A stretch of 64,000 nt of DNA from Ignavibacteria bacterium. GTDB taxonomy: Bacteria > Bacteroidota > Ignavibacteria > Ignavibacteriales > SURF-24. Shown here one piece after another: positions 1 through 9,788 of the stretch. The first letter of the stretch is position 1, and each line of letters begins with the position of its first letter. Below the pieces are notes generated by a model. That model worked only from the letters and a program-made list of their open reading frames with translations, was not told where the DNA came from and searched no databases. Where the stretch lies: contig JAAXKQ010000019.1 in the NCBI GenBank assembly GCA_025612245.1, positions 51,697 to 115,696 of the forward strand, read 5' to 3'. The translations under genes and the position numbers were made by a program.

Positions 1-2
1 CT

Positions 3-305
3 TATGGCCCTTCGGACGTAAAGACGGGGAACGCTCTTCCATCGGATTTTAAGCTTGAGCAGAACTATCCAAATCCCTTCAACCCGTCTACAAGGATCAA
101 CTATTCACTTCCGCAGGCAATGAACGTAAAGCTTTCGGTTACAAACAGCCTGGGGCAGGAAGTTGCCACACTGGTAAACGGCTTTGTTACGGCGGGAAAA
201 CACACTGTTGAATTCAACGCCGGGAATTTGTCAAACGGCATTTATTTCTATACCTTAAGAACTGAAAGGTCAGCCGTTACAAATAAAATGGTATTGCTCA
301 AGTAA
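3..305 (+). CDS. C-terminal part of a T9SS-exported protein (5' end outside window)
   Basis: An open frame runs in from the left edge in frame 3 and stops at 305, so only about 100 C-terminal residues are visible. They form a complete type IX secretion sorting domain: NYPNPFNPST, then NSLGQEVATLV, then a GIYFYTL strand and a lysine-ending tail. In Bacteroidota this beta-sandwich tail directs a Sec-exported protein through the T9SS and is usually cleaved or lipid-anchored at the surface. The function of the missing upstream part cannot be seen. A strong hairpin follows, so this gene probably ends its transcript. An internal ATG at 120 lies inside the sorting domain and is not a credible start. 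Confidence 0.85.
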   Translation, partial: YGPSDVKTGNALPSDFKLEQNYPNPFNPSTRINYSLPQAMNVKLSVTNSLGQEVATLVNGFVTAGKHTVEFNAGNLSNGIYFYTLRTERSAVTNKMVLLK

Positions 306-356
306 GCACACTTTGGGCAGCTACACAGTGTTCAGGAAGTAATTAGTCATTTTTGC

Positions 357-388
357 AGGAAGGATGAGTCTAAATCATCCTTCCTTTA
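357..388 (+). terminator. Rho-independent terminator after the truncated T9SS gene
   Basis: Two perfectly complementary 11-bp arms (357-367 and 375-385) flank a 7-nt loop and are followed by TTT. The ATG at 364 lies inside the left arm, which argues against using it as the start of the next gene. Confidence 0.7.
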
Positions 389-414
389 ATATAAATCAAT
401 GGATCCCGTTTTTT

Positions 415-2355
415 ATGATGAAGAAGTTGTTAAGTGTCCTGTTATTTTCTTTTTTTATTTGTATCTCTTACGACCTCAGCGCGCAAATTCAGCCGCAGGA
501 ATTAAGAGGCGTGTGGATTACAAACGTCGACAGCGACGTCCTTACATATGATGACGCTACGATTGCCAGGGCAATGGATTACCTGGCCTCAATTGGAATA
601 AATGTGGTTTTCCCCGTAATGTGGAATAACGGTTATACTCTTTATCCGAGCGGGGTAATGACGAAACTCTTTAACAGGACAATTTCTCCCAAGTGCGCCG
701 GGCGGGATCCATTAAACAGGCTCATCATTGAGGCTCACAGGAACGGAATTGAGGTGATACCGTGGATGGAATACGGCTTTGCCAGTTCGTACGCCTCCGG
801 TTCAATTAACGATGCAATTATAAAACAATATCCTTCCTGGGCTTCAAGGTTCAGTAACGGAAGCATCTTAACCGACGGAAGCTCTCCAAATACGGGTTTT
901 GTCTGGATGTCGGGCATTAACCCGGAAGTACAGAATTTTATCATATCACTTTGCACGGAAATGCTGGATAAATACGACATTGACGGCATTCAGGGGGATG
1001 ACAGGCTACCGGCACTGCCAGTTGAGGGGGGCTATGATTCAGTGACTGTATCAATTTACAAGGCTGAACATAACGGAGCCAATCCCCCCCTAAATTATGA
1101 CGACAGCGCGTGGAAAAAGTGGCGGGCCGACAAGCTGACGGGATTCCTTGGAAGGCTCAGGGATTCAGTTAAAGCCAGGGACAAAAACCTTATACTCTCT
1201 TCGGCGCCAAGCCCTTATTACTGGGGATACAACGACCACCTGCAGGATTCACCGACGTGGGTAAATAACGGCATGGTTGATAACTTTATTCCGCAGATCT
1301 ATCCCAACCCTCCTGCCAGAAGCTTTTCTGAATACCAGTGGATACTGGGAAGAACAATGCAGGACATTTCCCAGGAAAAGAAAAACATTTCCTTCTCGGG
1401 CATGCTGGCAAAGGTGGGCTCTTATGTAATTTCGACCACGGATATTGTAAACTGTGTAAAAGAAAACAGGGCGCGGGGCATAATGGGTGAAACCTATTTC
1501 TTTTACGAGGGAATTGCAAACCAGAACAGAAAAAACGGCGATACTCTTAAGGCCACTGTATATTCCAGGCCTGCAATGCTTCCCTACAGGAACTCCAGAA
1601 TCTGGCGCCCGAAGGCAATTGTTGTTAACGAGGACGATGATTCGCTGACAATTAGAGTGGGGAACTGGAAAAAGGAAGTAAGTTCAGCCATTGGCTATAA
1701 ACCGAACGTTTATTTGACAAACGACACCTCGGAGGCGTCGTTTACGTACAAAATTGACGTGCCATACGACGGGTGGTTTGGTGTCTATGCCTACGTGGAG
1801 CCGAACCAGCTGCTTTCAGACAAGGCTTTGTACAGGGTGTTTTCTTCAGAGGATTCTTCCGAAATTACGGTAAACCAGTCCTCTGGAGCTAATAAGGGGT
1901 GGTATAAGCTGAAAGACGTTTACCTGAAGAAGGGTCTGCAGAGAGTAGTAAGACTTGAGAACAGCCAAATCTCAGGGGGCAAGTACATACTGGCTGATGC
2001 CGTGATGATAATCTTAAACAGAAAACTATCCCCGGATCTCATAATTACCTCCGTAAAAGATGAGGAAAAGGGGTTTGATAAAGCCGGACTTAAGAGCTAC
2101 AGGCTTGAAAATAACTACCCAAATCCCTTTAATCCTTCCACAACCATACGCTACAGCATTCCTTCGGAGAGCAACGTATCGCTGAAAGTTTTTGACCTGC
2201 TTGGAAGAGAGGTAAAAACACTCGTTTCGGAAAGAATGCCGGCCGGGACGCACCAGCTTGAATTTAATGCCGGCAACATTGCAAGCGGAGTCTATTTCTA
2301 CCGCCTGACGGCAGAGGGCTATAGCGAGACAAAAAAAATGATACTTACCAGGTAA
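415..2355 (+). CDS. GHL10-type (YddW-like) secreted glycoside hydrolase-like protein with golvesin-like domain and T9SS tail
   Basis: Probable exported carbohydrate- or peptidoglycan-directed hydrolase. After a hydrophobic signal peptide that starts MMKKLL and ends near SAQ, a GHL10/DUF187-like TIM-barrel region runs from about residue 30 (ELRGVWIT) to 370, including IEVIPWMEY and the DIDGIQGDD strand typical of the family. A golvesin/Xly-CBD-like beta domain follows (about 430-532; FTYKIDVPYDGWF, ADAVMI), then a T9SS sorting domain (562-646). The frame is open from an ATG at 364, but that codon sits in a terminator stem, and starting at 415 or 418 gives a clean signal peptide. The next gene follows after 43 bp on the same strand. 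Substrate is unknown; the family name rests on motif recall, not a search. Confidence 0.82.
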   Translation: MMKKLLSVLLFSFFICISYDLSAQIQPQELRGVWITNVDSDVLTYDDATIARAMDYLASIGINVVFPVMWNNGYTLYPSGVMTKLFNRTISPKCAGRDPLNRLIIEAHRNGIEVIPWMEYGFASSYASGSINDAIIKQYPSWASRFSNGSILTDGSSPNTGFVWMSGINPEVQNFIISLCTEMLDKYDIDGIQGDDRLPALPVEGGYDSVTVSIYKAEHNGANPPLNYDDSAWKKWRADKLTGFLGRLRDSVKARDKNLILSSAPSPYYWGYNDHLQDSPTWVNNGMVDNFIPQIYPNPPARSFSEYQWILGRTMQDISQEKKNISFSGMLAKVGSYVISTTDIVNCVKENRARGIMGETYFFYEGIANQNRKNGDTLKATVYSRPAMLPYRNSRIWRPKAIVVNEDDDSLTIRVGNWKKEVSSAIGYKPNVYLTNDTSEASFTYKIDVPYDGWFGVYAYVEPNQLLSDKALYRVFSSEDSSEITVNQSSGANKGWYKLKDVYLKKGLQRVVRLENSQISGGKYILADAVMIILNRKLSPDLIITSVKDEEKGFDKAGLKSYRLENNYPNPFNPSTTIRYSIPSESNVSLKVFDLLGREVKTLVSERMPAGTHQLEFNAGNIASGVYFYRLTAEGYSETKKMILTR

Positions 2356-2398
2356 AGACAATGCCCATTTTTTTACTGCACGAACGGTAACCTTACGG

Positions 2399-4450
2399 AT
2401 GAAAAACCTCGGCATTATTCTTCTTTTAGTTTTAAGTTCACAGGTTTATCCCTACAGAGCCGTGCTTTATGACGGAAGCCGCGCTCAGTCCTGGGAGAGG
2501 CTCATTGCAAAAACTCTTTCCGGCATTGTGAACCGCGATTCTTCAAGGCTTTACCTCCTGAACGTTTATGAGACATGGAGCTATTCCAAAACGGATGAGG
2601 CCTGGGGTGACATTTACAGGACAAAGGGTAATGTTACTTTTGATACACTGAAATCCATCCCGGCCCTGATTGAAAGGTTCCGCACTTTCATAAAAGGCGG
2701 TATCAGCTATGATGAAAACCAATATTATTCAAACTTCCCTTATCAGAGCCTGCAGTGGCAGGCTGAATATGCGGCGCTTCTTGGAGCTCTGACTGACAGG
2801 CTTCCGGTTACAAAAACGCAGGCTGCTGCCTTTAATATTCATCTGGACGATTCGGTTCTCGTAAGGGATACCTTTGACGGCGACAGGGATACTTACGTGA
2901 CAGGAAGGCTTGAGAATTCAGTAAACCCATGGAACAATGCCATACTTACTGACGAGCAGAAGTATCTTTCAATGGTTTCCTGGGGAATTGAAAACCTTCT
3001 TCCAAGGTGTAACCCTTCCAGGCTATACATCCGCGAGATAACGGATTATGCGGTGCAGAAAAAAATGTTTCAGCTCAACCTGGCCGGAACCGACGCCTAT
3101 AGCGCCAAATTTGAGACTATGCCGGACAGCAGAGCAGAGCTTCTGGAGAAGGTATTAACTTACATGCATTCCAGGAATCCGAAGAATATTTTTCACATCT
3201 ACGGCTGGATGACGCCTGAGCCCATGGTGCAGTGGTTTGCCTTCTTTGGCGCCAGTTTTCATGAGACGCTCCTGTCAAATATGTCCTGGCATTCGGCTTT
3301 CCCGGTAAGGGAAGAAAAATTCACTAGAAGCTCTGTCATAAATCCGGATACGCTGGTGCTTTCAAATAAGTACTACCTGCTTTTTATAGGTACAGAAGGG
3401 GATGCCGGAAACTGGAACTTCGGGTTTCAGTCGGGCGCCTGGCTTTCTGCCGACAGGGGTAAGGTTCCGATAGGATGGGGGTGGAACCTTGAACTACTGA
3501 AAGAGTGCCCTTTTGTTGCGTCTTATTATTCTGAAACGGCGACTGCAAATGACGGTTTTATGAGCGTGACTTCACCGCTTGGCTATGCTTATCCTGATCT
3601 TTTCCCGGATGAGGTATGGCAGAATGCAGCAGATTCGGCAAAATACCTGATGGATAAGTTTAATGTGGATAACATCTATGCGTATAAGCATTATGCCAAC
3701 GGCGACTATAGGTATACTTACCGCGGCAGGCTGCTCGATAACAGCTTTGACTTCCAGAGGCTTGGGCAATTCGAAAAGGATATAAATGCCCAACTGACGT
3801 TTACTTTTGACCCAAAGCTTTCCAGCCAGACGGCATATACAAACTACAAATGTTTACTCTTTAACCACTCGGATGATGGGACATTCTATGGCGACGTGAG
3901 CAACCTTGAAGCATCTGCGGGCAGAATAGCCGGAATACTGAAAACAAAATCCAAGCCGGCTTTTATTCTTGCCGGGTACCAGAGATTCAGGCAGGATGAC
4001 TTCAGCAACAGAACAGATCCTGAAAAATCGGATATTACAGTAAGCGGGCTTATGAAGCTAATTGGCTACCTGAAGTCTGAACCCTTTATCGGGCAGGACG
4101 TAGAAGTTGTTACGCCCGAGAAGTTTTCTGCGCTTTTAAGAAAGAAGCTTGGAATTTCAGCCGCTGCAAAGGAAGATCTGCCGAGGAAAAACTACGCGCT
4201 TTTTCAGAATTATCCCAACCCTTTTAATCCTTCGACGGTAATCAGCTATGAAATCCCGCGTGACATGCTGGTTCAAATAAGCGTTTATGACCTGCTCGGG
4301 CGTGAAGTGGCAACTTTACTGAGGGATTACATGCCTGCCGGAAGGCATGCGGTGCATTTTGACGGCGGCAAGCTTCCATCGGGCATTTACATATACCGTA
4401 TGAAAGCAGGGGATTACACTTTAGCCAGGCGAATGTTGCTCGTAAAGTAA
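2399..4450 (+). CDS. GxGYxYP-family putative glycoside hydrolase with T9SS tail
   Basis: 683-residue exported protein. A short signal peptide (MKNLGIILLLVLSS) is followed by a large region whose start (VLYDGSRAQSWERLIAKTLSGIVNR) and later PLGYAYPDLFP motif near residue 391 fit the GxGYxYP family, a putative glycoside hydrolase group found next to sugar-utilisation genes; its reaction is not established. Residues from about 598 form the T9SS sorting domain (NYPNPFNPST, DLLGREVATLL, GIYIYRM). It follows the GHL10 gene by 43 bp and precedes a DUF5009 gene by 59 bp, so a three-gene carbohydrate unit is plausible. The start ATG overlaps no upstream gene. Family assignment is from motif recall. Confidence 0.78.
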   Translation: MKNLGIILLLVLSSQVYPYRAVLYDGSRAQSWERLIAKTLSGIVNRDSSRLYLLNVYETWSYSKTDEAWGDIYRTKGNVTFDTLKSIPALIERFRTFIKGGISYDENQYYSNFPYQSLQWQAEYAALLGALTDRLPVTKTQAAAFNIHLDDSVLVRDTFDGDRDTYVTGRLENSVNPWNNAILTDEQKYLSMVSWGIENLLPRCNPSRLYIREITDYAVQKKMFQLNLAGTDAYSAKFETMPDSRAELLEKVLTYMHSRNPKNIFHIYGWMTPEPMVQWFAFFGASFHETLLSNMSWHSAFPVREEKFTRSSVINPDTLVLSNKYYLLFIGTEGDAGNWNFGFQSGAWLSADRGKVPIGWGWNLELLKECPFVASYYSETATANDGFMSVTSPLGYAYPDLFPDEVWQNAADSAKYLMDKFNVDNIYAYKHYANGDYRYTYRGRLLDNSFDFQRLGQFEKDINAQLTFTFDPKLSSQTAYTNYKCLLFNHSDDGTFYGDVSNLEASAGRIAGILKTKSKPAFILAGYQRFRQDDFSNRTDPEKSDITVSGLMKLIGYLKSEPFIGQDVEVVTPEKFSALLRKKLGISAAAKEDLPRKNYALFQNYPNPFNPSTVISYEIPRDMLVQISVYDLLGREVATLLRDYMPAGRHAVHFDGGKLPSGIYIYRMKAGDYTLARRMLLVK

Positions 4451-4509
4451 TATCCCGGGGAAAATAAAAGGGGCTATTTTTTGACGGAACAGAATTAAGG
4501 AAATTACAA

Positions 4510-6000
4510 TTGGAAAATTTGCCTTCAGCTGAAACTGAAATTCTTGAAAAAGCCACTGGGAAAAAAAGCGGTGAAAAGACATGTGAGACTAAGCGTGCAG
4601 ATGCACTGGATGCCTTAAGAGGGCTGGCAGTTCTGGCAATGATCCTTTCTGGCAGCATTCCCTTTAGCGGCAATGCCTTGCTGCCGGCGTGGATGTACCA
4701 TGCACAGCTTCCGCCCCCGGAGCACATTTTCAGGCCCGATCTTCCGGGAATTACGTGGGTCGACCTGGTTTTCCCGTTTTTCCTTTTTTCCATGGGAGCT
4801 GCAATTCCTTTTTCACTGTCAAAAAAGGTCAGTTCGGGTGTGCCTGAGTGGAAGCTTGCACTTCAGTCGCTTCAAAGGGGGCTGCTTCTGGCTATTTTTG
4901 CAATTTTCATTCAGCACGTAAAACCGTATTCAATTTCTCCAGAGCCGGGGATGTGGGCATGGCTTACGGGAGTAGCGGGATTTGTGCTCCTTTTCCCGAT
5001 GTTTCTAAGACTGCCTCGGGAGATGAAGCTTTCTATTAAAATCCTCATACGGCTTTTGGGCTTCGGCGCTGCAGTTCTACTCTTATCCGGACTCAGCTAT
5101 CCCGGCGGGAGCGGGTTTTCTTTTACGCGCAGCGATATAATAATACTTGTTCTTGCAAACGTTGCATTCTTCGGCTCTTTGATCTGGCTTTTTACGCAGA
5201 ATAATATTCTGCTTAGGCTGGGACTTCTGGCATTCTATCTTGCCTTAAGGCTTACGCAAAACGTAGAAGGCAGCTGGAACCTGCTCCTCTGGTACGCGAC
5301 ACCTGCCGGGTGGCTTTATAAGCTCTACTACCTGCAGTACCTGTTTATTGTAGTTCCAGGCACTGTTGCAGGAGATTTGATACTTAGGTGGATGAATTCA
5401 TCTGAGGAGAAAAGAAATTTACTGCCCGAGGTAAAAACGAGGTACGTTTTAGGAGTGTTCCTGATTCTGATTTGCATTGTTGTCAATCTTTATGGGCTTT
5501 TTGCGAGGGCACTTTTTGCTACTCTGGTTTCAGACCTGGTGATATGCCTGTCGGGATTCTTGATTTTCAAGAAGTCAAAAGGTGCCACAGGGCTGCTTTA
5601 CAGGTCGCTTTTTAACTGGGGGACGTACTGGCTTTTGCTCGGGATATTCTTTGAGGCATTCGAAGGCGGAATAAAGAAAGACAAATCCACGCTTAGCTAC
5701 TACTTTGTTACTTCGGGCCTTGCAATATACAGCTATATAGCTCTTTCTGTTCTTATTGATTGCATCAGAAAGAAAAAATATTTCAGTCTCTTGATCAACT
5801 GCGGGCAAAACCCTATGATTGCATACGTTGCAGGAAGTAATTTTGTAATGCCGGTTCTGGCAATAACGGGAGCGGGCGCAGTGCTCAACCTTCTAATGAT
5901 AAATCCATTTTTAGGGTTCATAAAAGGGGTGTTATTTACGCTTCTTGTTGCACTCCTGGCGGGCTTTTTTACCGCAAAGAAATTGTTCTGGAGGACATGA
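4510..6000 (+). CDS. DUF5009 / HGSNAT-like multi-pass membrane acyltransferase-related protein
   Basis: Integral inner-membrane protein of 496 residues with roughly 11 hydrophobic segments. The N-terminal signature ALDALRGLAVLAMI followed by PGITWVDLVFPFFLFSMG is that of the DUF5009/YeiB/heparan-glucosaminide acetyltransferase-like group, which in known members passes an acyl group across the membrane to a sugar; activity here is inferred only. The start is a TTG at 4510, supported by an AAGG ribosome site at 4497-4500; no ATG gives the conserved N terminus. It lies 59 bp after two putative secreted hydrolases, suggesting a role in handling the same glycan. It converges on the stressosome operon, with two hairpins between them. 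Confidence 0.8.
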   Translation: MENLPSAETEILEKATGKKSGEKTCETKRADALDALRGLAVLAMILSGSIPFSGNALLPAWMYHAQLPPPEHIFRPDLPGITWVDLVFPFFLFSMGAAIPFSLSKKVSSGVPEWKLALQSLQRGLLLAIFAIFIQHVKPYSISPEPGMWAWLTGVAGFVLLFPMFLRLPREMKLSIKILIRLLGFGAAVLLLSGLSYPGGSGFSFTRSDIIILVLANVAFFGSLIWLFTQNNILLRLGLLAFYLALRLTQNVEGSWNLLLWYATPAGWLYKLYYLQYLFIVVPGTVAGDLILRWMNSSEEKRNLLPEVKTRYVLGVFLILICIVVNLYGLFARALFATLVSDLVICLSGFLIFKKSKGATGLLYRSLFNWGTYWLLLGIFFEAFEGGIKKDKSTLSYYFVTSGLAIYSYIALSVLIDCIRKKKYFSLLINCGQNPMIAYVAGSNFVMPVLAITGAGAVLNLLMINPFLGFIKGVLFTLLVALLAGFFTAKKLFWRT

Positions 6001-6041
6001 GCATATTCTTTGGGAGGTAAGAAAATCCTTAAAAATGTTCC

Positions 6042-6110
6042 GAGGCTTTACCCAATTGGGTCATGCCTCTCTGCTGGTGATAGAAAGCAGAATAAAATTA
6101 TTCTGCTTTT
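6042..6110. terminator. Two adjacent hairpins between convergent genes, the second a bidirectional terminator
   Basis: Arms 6084-6095 and 6098-6109 are a perfect 12-bp inverted repeat with a 2-nt loop, with A/T runs at both ends, so it can stop transcription from either side. Just before it, the 12-bp palindrome 6050-6061 is nested between GAGGC (6042-6046) and GCCTC (6065-6069). Confidence 0.7.
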
Positions 6111-6124
6111 GTCTTAACCGGATT

Positions 6125-7585
6125 TTATTTCTCCAGCGTGAAATAAAATGTGGAGCCTTCTCCCAAGACAGATTCCACCCATATTTTACCCCTGTGTCTT
6201 TCAACGATCTTCTTGCAGATTGCAAGACCTATGCCCGTTCCGGGGTATTCCGACATGTCATGCAGTCTCTGGAATATAACGAATATTCTTTCCTTGTACT
6301 GCGGATCAATGCCTATTCCATTGTCCGAAACGCTGAAGATCCAGTGGTCCACCTTTTCTTCCAGGCCAATGTGCACGACGGGTCTCCTCTTGCTTCTGAA
6401 CTTTATGGCGTTGCTGATAAGGTTCTGAAAGAGCTGAGTTATTTGTATGGGGTCGGCTTTTACCGTAGGGAGGTGGTCCTTTATTATTTCGGCACCCGAT
6501 TCTTTAATGGTTATCTGAAGGTTTTTCTCGGCGGATGCAAGCACCTCATTTAAGTCCACGCTGTTAAAAGGCATCCCTTTTGTCATTACTCTGGAAAATG
6601 TCAAAAGGTCCGTAATTAGCATCTGCATTCTGCGGGCTCCGTCGACGGCAAAATTAATCATTGTATCTGCCTCGGCATCCAATTTCTGGCTGTAGCGCTT
6701 GCTTAAAAGCTGCGTAAAATTGCTTACCATTCTTAAGGGTTCCTGGAGGTCGTGTGAGGCAACGTATGCGAACTGCTCCAGCTCCTTGTTAGAGCGTTCC
6801 AGCTCTCCCATCGTTTTCTTCAGTTCGTCTTCAGCGCGTTTGGCAGGCGTAATATTTGTCATCTTAAAGACGGCGCCGGAGAAGCCTTGCTCGTCACCCG
6901 GAATTAGATCCGTACTGACAAGATACCAGGAACCGTTGACAAACATCTCCTCATTTTTAATTTCGTTGCTGTCTGGTACCGAGCTGTTGAAATATTTCCG
7001 GTCGAAGCCGCAGAGCGATTCACAGATTTCACAGAGCCTCCGGTTGATTATCTCTTCCTGCTTTTTGCCTATGATCATCTCAAATGCTTTGTTGCACTGA
7101 TCGACCTTAAAGCCGGAATTAAGCAGGCAGACACCGTCATTGATTGCGTCAAAAGTAGCCTGCCACTTCATGGCTGCTTCCTTGAGGCTCGTCTCGGCTT
7201 TTCTTATTCTCAGCATGGCATTGATGGTTGCCGTAAGGACCCTGGGTTCAACCGGATGCGTCAGGTATGCGTCGGCTCCCATTTCAAGTCCCTGTGCCTT
7301 TGAATCGTTATCCAGGTAAGTAGCCGACAGGTGTATAACAGGAATGACGGAAGTTTCCGGATCGGATTTAATAATCCGGCACACCTCAAAGCCGCTTATG
7401 TCGGGCAGTTTCACGTCCAGCACGATGATATCCGGTTTTTCCTTAGCCCTGAGCAATGCTTCACTGCCCGTGGAGGCTGTAATGATCTTAAAGCCCTCGG
7501 CTTCCAGTGTCCTGGAAGTTGCGTAGAGTCCAACGGGATTATCATCCACTACAAGTGTAACGCATCTGGGAGGTTTATTAGTCAT
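6125..7585 (-). CDS. Response-regulator receiver / PAS / histidine kinase (cytoplasmic)
   Basis: 486-residue soluble kinase with inverted order: N-terminal receiver domain (about 8-125; VVDDN, phospho-acceptor in IIVLDVKLP near residue 57, K in the conserved C-terminal position), a PAS domain (about 150-255), HisKA with ASHDLQEP (His near 278), and HATPase with SDNGIGIDP and GTGIGLAICKK. There is no membrane segment. It is the last gene of the stressosome operon and overlaps the preceding hybrid kinase by 8 bp, so the two are translationally coupled. It may receive phosphate on its receiver from that hybrid kinase and pass it on; no DNA-binding output protein is encoded beside it, so the target is unknown. 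Confidence 0.9.
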   Translation of the reverse strand: MTNKPPRCVTLVVDDNPVGLYATSRTLEAEGFKIITASTGSEALLRAKEKPDIIVLDVKLPDISGFEVCRIIKSDPETSVIPVIHLSATYLDNDSKAQGLEMGADAYLTHPVEPRVLTATINAMLRIRKAETSLKEAAMKWQATFDAINDGVCLLNSGFKVDQCNKAFEMIIGKKQEEIINRRLCEICESLCGFDRKYFNSSVPDSNEIKNEEMFVNGSWYLVSTDLIPGDEQGFSGAVFKMTNITPAKRAEDELKKTMGELERSNKELEQFAYVASHDLQEPLRMVSNFTQLLSKRYSQKLDAEADTMINFAVDGARRMQMLITDLLTFSRVMTKGMPFNSVDLNEVLASAEKNLQITIKESGAEIIKDHLPTVKADPIQITQLFQNLISNAIKFRSKRRPVVHIGLEEKVDHWIFSVSDNGIGIDPQYKERIFVIFQRLHDMSEYPGTGIGLAICKKIVERHRGKIWVESVLGEGSTFYFTLEK

Positions 7586-9731
7586 TCTTTAATCCTTTGG
7601 AATCTTTTATAGTATTAAGCAGAATATCTCTTACCTGGCTGGCCATCCTGGCCTTGGAAATGTCTTTTTTCCCCAGCACAGCAGCAGCAGAGCGGTTGAG
7701 CCTGGCAATTTCATCCGGGTCCATATCCTTAGAGGTATTAATGATTACGGGGATATCTTTTGTTCCCGGTTCTGCCTTTAGTTTATCCAGCACTTCAAAG
7801 CCGGTAAAATCGGGCATGATTATGTCCAGAAAAATCATGTCCGGCTTATAAAACTGGGCCTTTTCAAGTCCTGTTTTCCCGTTTTCGGCCTCAATTACTT
7901 CAAACTTTCCCTGCGGAAGCATTTCCTTTAAGATATAGCGTGCAATTGCCTCGTCGTCAATAATGAGGATCCTGGCCAATTTCCTGTGGCTTTTGAGCGT
8001 CTGGAGCTTCTTTAAGAGCCATGAGCGTTCAATTGGCTTGACGCAATAGTCGTCTGCTCCAAGTGCCAGTCCGCGCTCTTCCTCGTCAATTACTGAAGCC
8101 ACCAGAACGGGAATATTCTTAAAACGGCCGCCCGACTTTAGTTCAGTGAGGAACTGCCAGGTATTTTCTCCGGGCAGGAGTATGTCCAGTATTATTACGT
8201 CCGGAATTGTCTTCTCAAGAACTGCTTTTGCCTCCTCAATACTTTTTGCGGTTTTAACATTAAAGCCCGTACCTTTGAGGTATTTTTCGTATATAAGGTG
8301 CATTGCCTCGTTATCTTCAATTATCAGGACGGTAGATTCTTCGGCAGTGATATCCGGGATAATCTGGACTGACTGATCCTCATCGCTGAATGCGAGGCCG
8401 ATAGGGAATCGGGCATAGAAGGTTGAACCCGCGCCGGGTGAGCTCTTCAGGTATACGCTTCCGCCAAGGAGTTCGGCTAATTTCTTTGAAAGCGGAAGGC
8501 CCAGCCCGGTACCCTTAACCTTTTTCTGAAGTTCACTTTCAACCTGTGAGAATTCCTCAAATATGAATTCCTGGTCCTTTTGTGCGATACCGATACCAGT
8601 ATCGGCCACAGAGAATGTAACGTATCTGCCGTTTTCGCTTGCCTCGACCCTGACCCTAACCTCACCTTTAAGCGTAAATTTAAGGGCATTTGAAATGAAA
8701 TTCCTCAGCACCTGCGAAATCTTTGCTTCATCGTTAAAGATCAGGGGGACACTAACTGGTTCTTCAAAGACCAGGTTTACCTCGGGGTTTGTCAACAAAG
8801 GCCTAAGCATTCCGCGGAGCGTCGAGAAAAGGTCGGATACGGCAAACTCCACCGGTTTAACCGTAGTTTTGCCCGATTCCACCTTTGCTATATCCAGCAG
8901 GTCATTAACCAGATCAGAGAGATCTTCGGCGGATTTTCTGATAAAGCTTACCTGCTTTTCCTGCTCGTCGGTAAGGCTTCCGTCGATGTGTTCCTGAAGG
9001 AGCCTGACGAGTGCAATAATGGAATTCAGGGGAGTCTTGAATTCGTGGCTCATATTTGAAAGGAAACGCGCCTTGGCCTCATTTATTCTCTGCAGGTGCT
9101 CTGCTTTCTCGTCGAGCTCGGCATAGAGTGCCACAACCCCCCGGTTAGTTTCCTCAAGCTCAAGATTAAGCCTTTCCAGTTCCTCCTGCCTTCTTTTTAT
9201 CTCTTCTAGTGTCCTTAAGAGTTCCTGGTTTTGCATCTGGATTTCCTCAAGGGGGCTTTGGGGCTCCTTTTTGATGAGTTCGTCCGTTATGCGCCTCATT
9301 GCTTCCGGAGCGATTGGAGCCTTCTGCTGAGGGAGGTATTTGCCGATAGTGACTGTGGTACCTTTTCCGGGAACACTTTTTATGTCGAAGCTGTCCATGA
9401 GCCTGCGCGTGCCCAAAATGCCGAGCCCCATTCCGGATTCCGAGCGGTAGCGCCCTTGGAGAATATCGTCCAGGCGGCTGATGCCTGGTCCTTTGTCGGA
9501 AACTTTAATTTGGAGCATCTGAGGAAGGGGTTTATCCGAGACCGAGAACTCCACGGCGCCGCCTTGGGCGTAATTATAGGCGTTTCTTACGAGCTCCGAA
9601 ACGGAGGTCGCAATGGCAGTCTGCTCCCTGTTTTCAAAGCCAAGCAGGGAAGATATATGCCTTGCCCTCTGGCGTGCAAGTACCAGGTCTTCTTCATATT
9701 TTATTCTCAGTGTAATAATTACTACGCTCAT
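7578..9731 (-). CDS. Hybrid histidine kinase with N-terminal RsbT-like GHKL domain and two receivers
   Basis: 717 residues, no membrane segment. Residues 1-133 are a complete RsbT/RsbW-type ATPase domain (N-box ELVRNAYNY, SDKGPGIS, GMGLGILGTRRL). A long coiled coil (about 155-222) leads to HisKA (SHEFKTPLNS, His229) and a second HATPase (ADTGIGIA, GTGLGLPLSKK). Two receivers follow, with acceptors Asp516 (ILDILLP) and Asp636 (FLDIIMP). The first domain resembles the stand-alone RsbT of the same operon, so the natural inference is that it docks on the RsbR/RsbS stressosome and lets it control the phosphorelay. It lies 57 bp after the GHKL-PP2C gene and overlaps the following kinase gene by 8 bp. 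Confidence 0.9.
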   Translation of the reverse strand: MSVVIITLRIKYEEDLVLARQRARHISSLLGFENREQTAIATSVSELVRNAYNYAQGGAVEFSVSDKPLPQMLQIKVSDKGPGISRLDDILQGRYRSESGMGLGILGTRRLMDSFDIKSVPGKGTTVTIGKYLPQQKAPIAPEAMRRITDELIKKEPQSPLEEIQMQNQELLRTLEEIKRRQEELERLNLELEETNRGVVALYAELDEKAEHLQRINEAKARFLSNMSHEFKTPLNSIIALVRLLQEHIDGSLTDEQEKQVSFIRKSAEDLSDLVNDLLDIAKVESGKTTVKPVEFAVSDLFSTLRGMLRPLLTNPEVNLVFEEPVSVPLIFNDEAKISQVLRNFISNALKFTLKGEVRVRVEASENGRYVTFSVADTGIGIAQKDQEFIFEEFSQVESELQKKVKGTGLGLPLSKKLAELLGGSVYLKSSPGAGSTFYARFPIGLAFSDEDQSVQIIPDITAEESTVLIIEDNEAMHLIYEKYLKGTGFNVKTAKSIEEAKAVLEKTIPDVIILDILLPGENTWQFLTELKSGGRFKNIPVLVASVIDEEERGLALGADDYCVKPIERSWLLKKLQTLKSHRKLARILIIDDEAIARYILKEMLPQGKFEVIEAENGKTGLEKAQFYKPDMIFLDIIMPDFTGFEVLDKLKAEPGTKDIPVIINTSKDMDPDEIARLNRSAAAVLGKKDISKARMASQVRDILLNTIKDSKGLKND

Positions 9732-9788
9732 ATAGTCATCTTCATAAAGCTGTGATGAATTTAATCTCTGTCTTTTGGGTTCGTCATC

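Noticed and set aside
364..414. Upstream ATG of the GHL10 gene
   Set aside because: The ATG lies inside a terminator stem and adds a non-conserved leader before the signal peptide.
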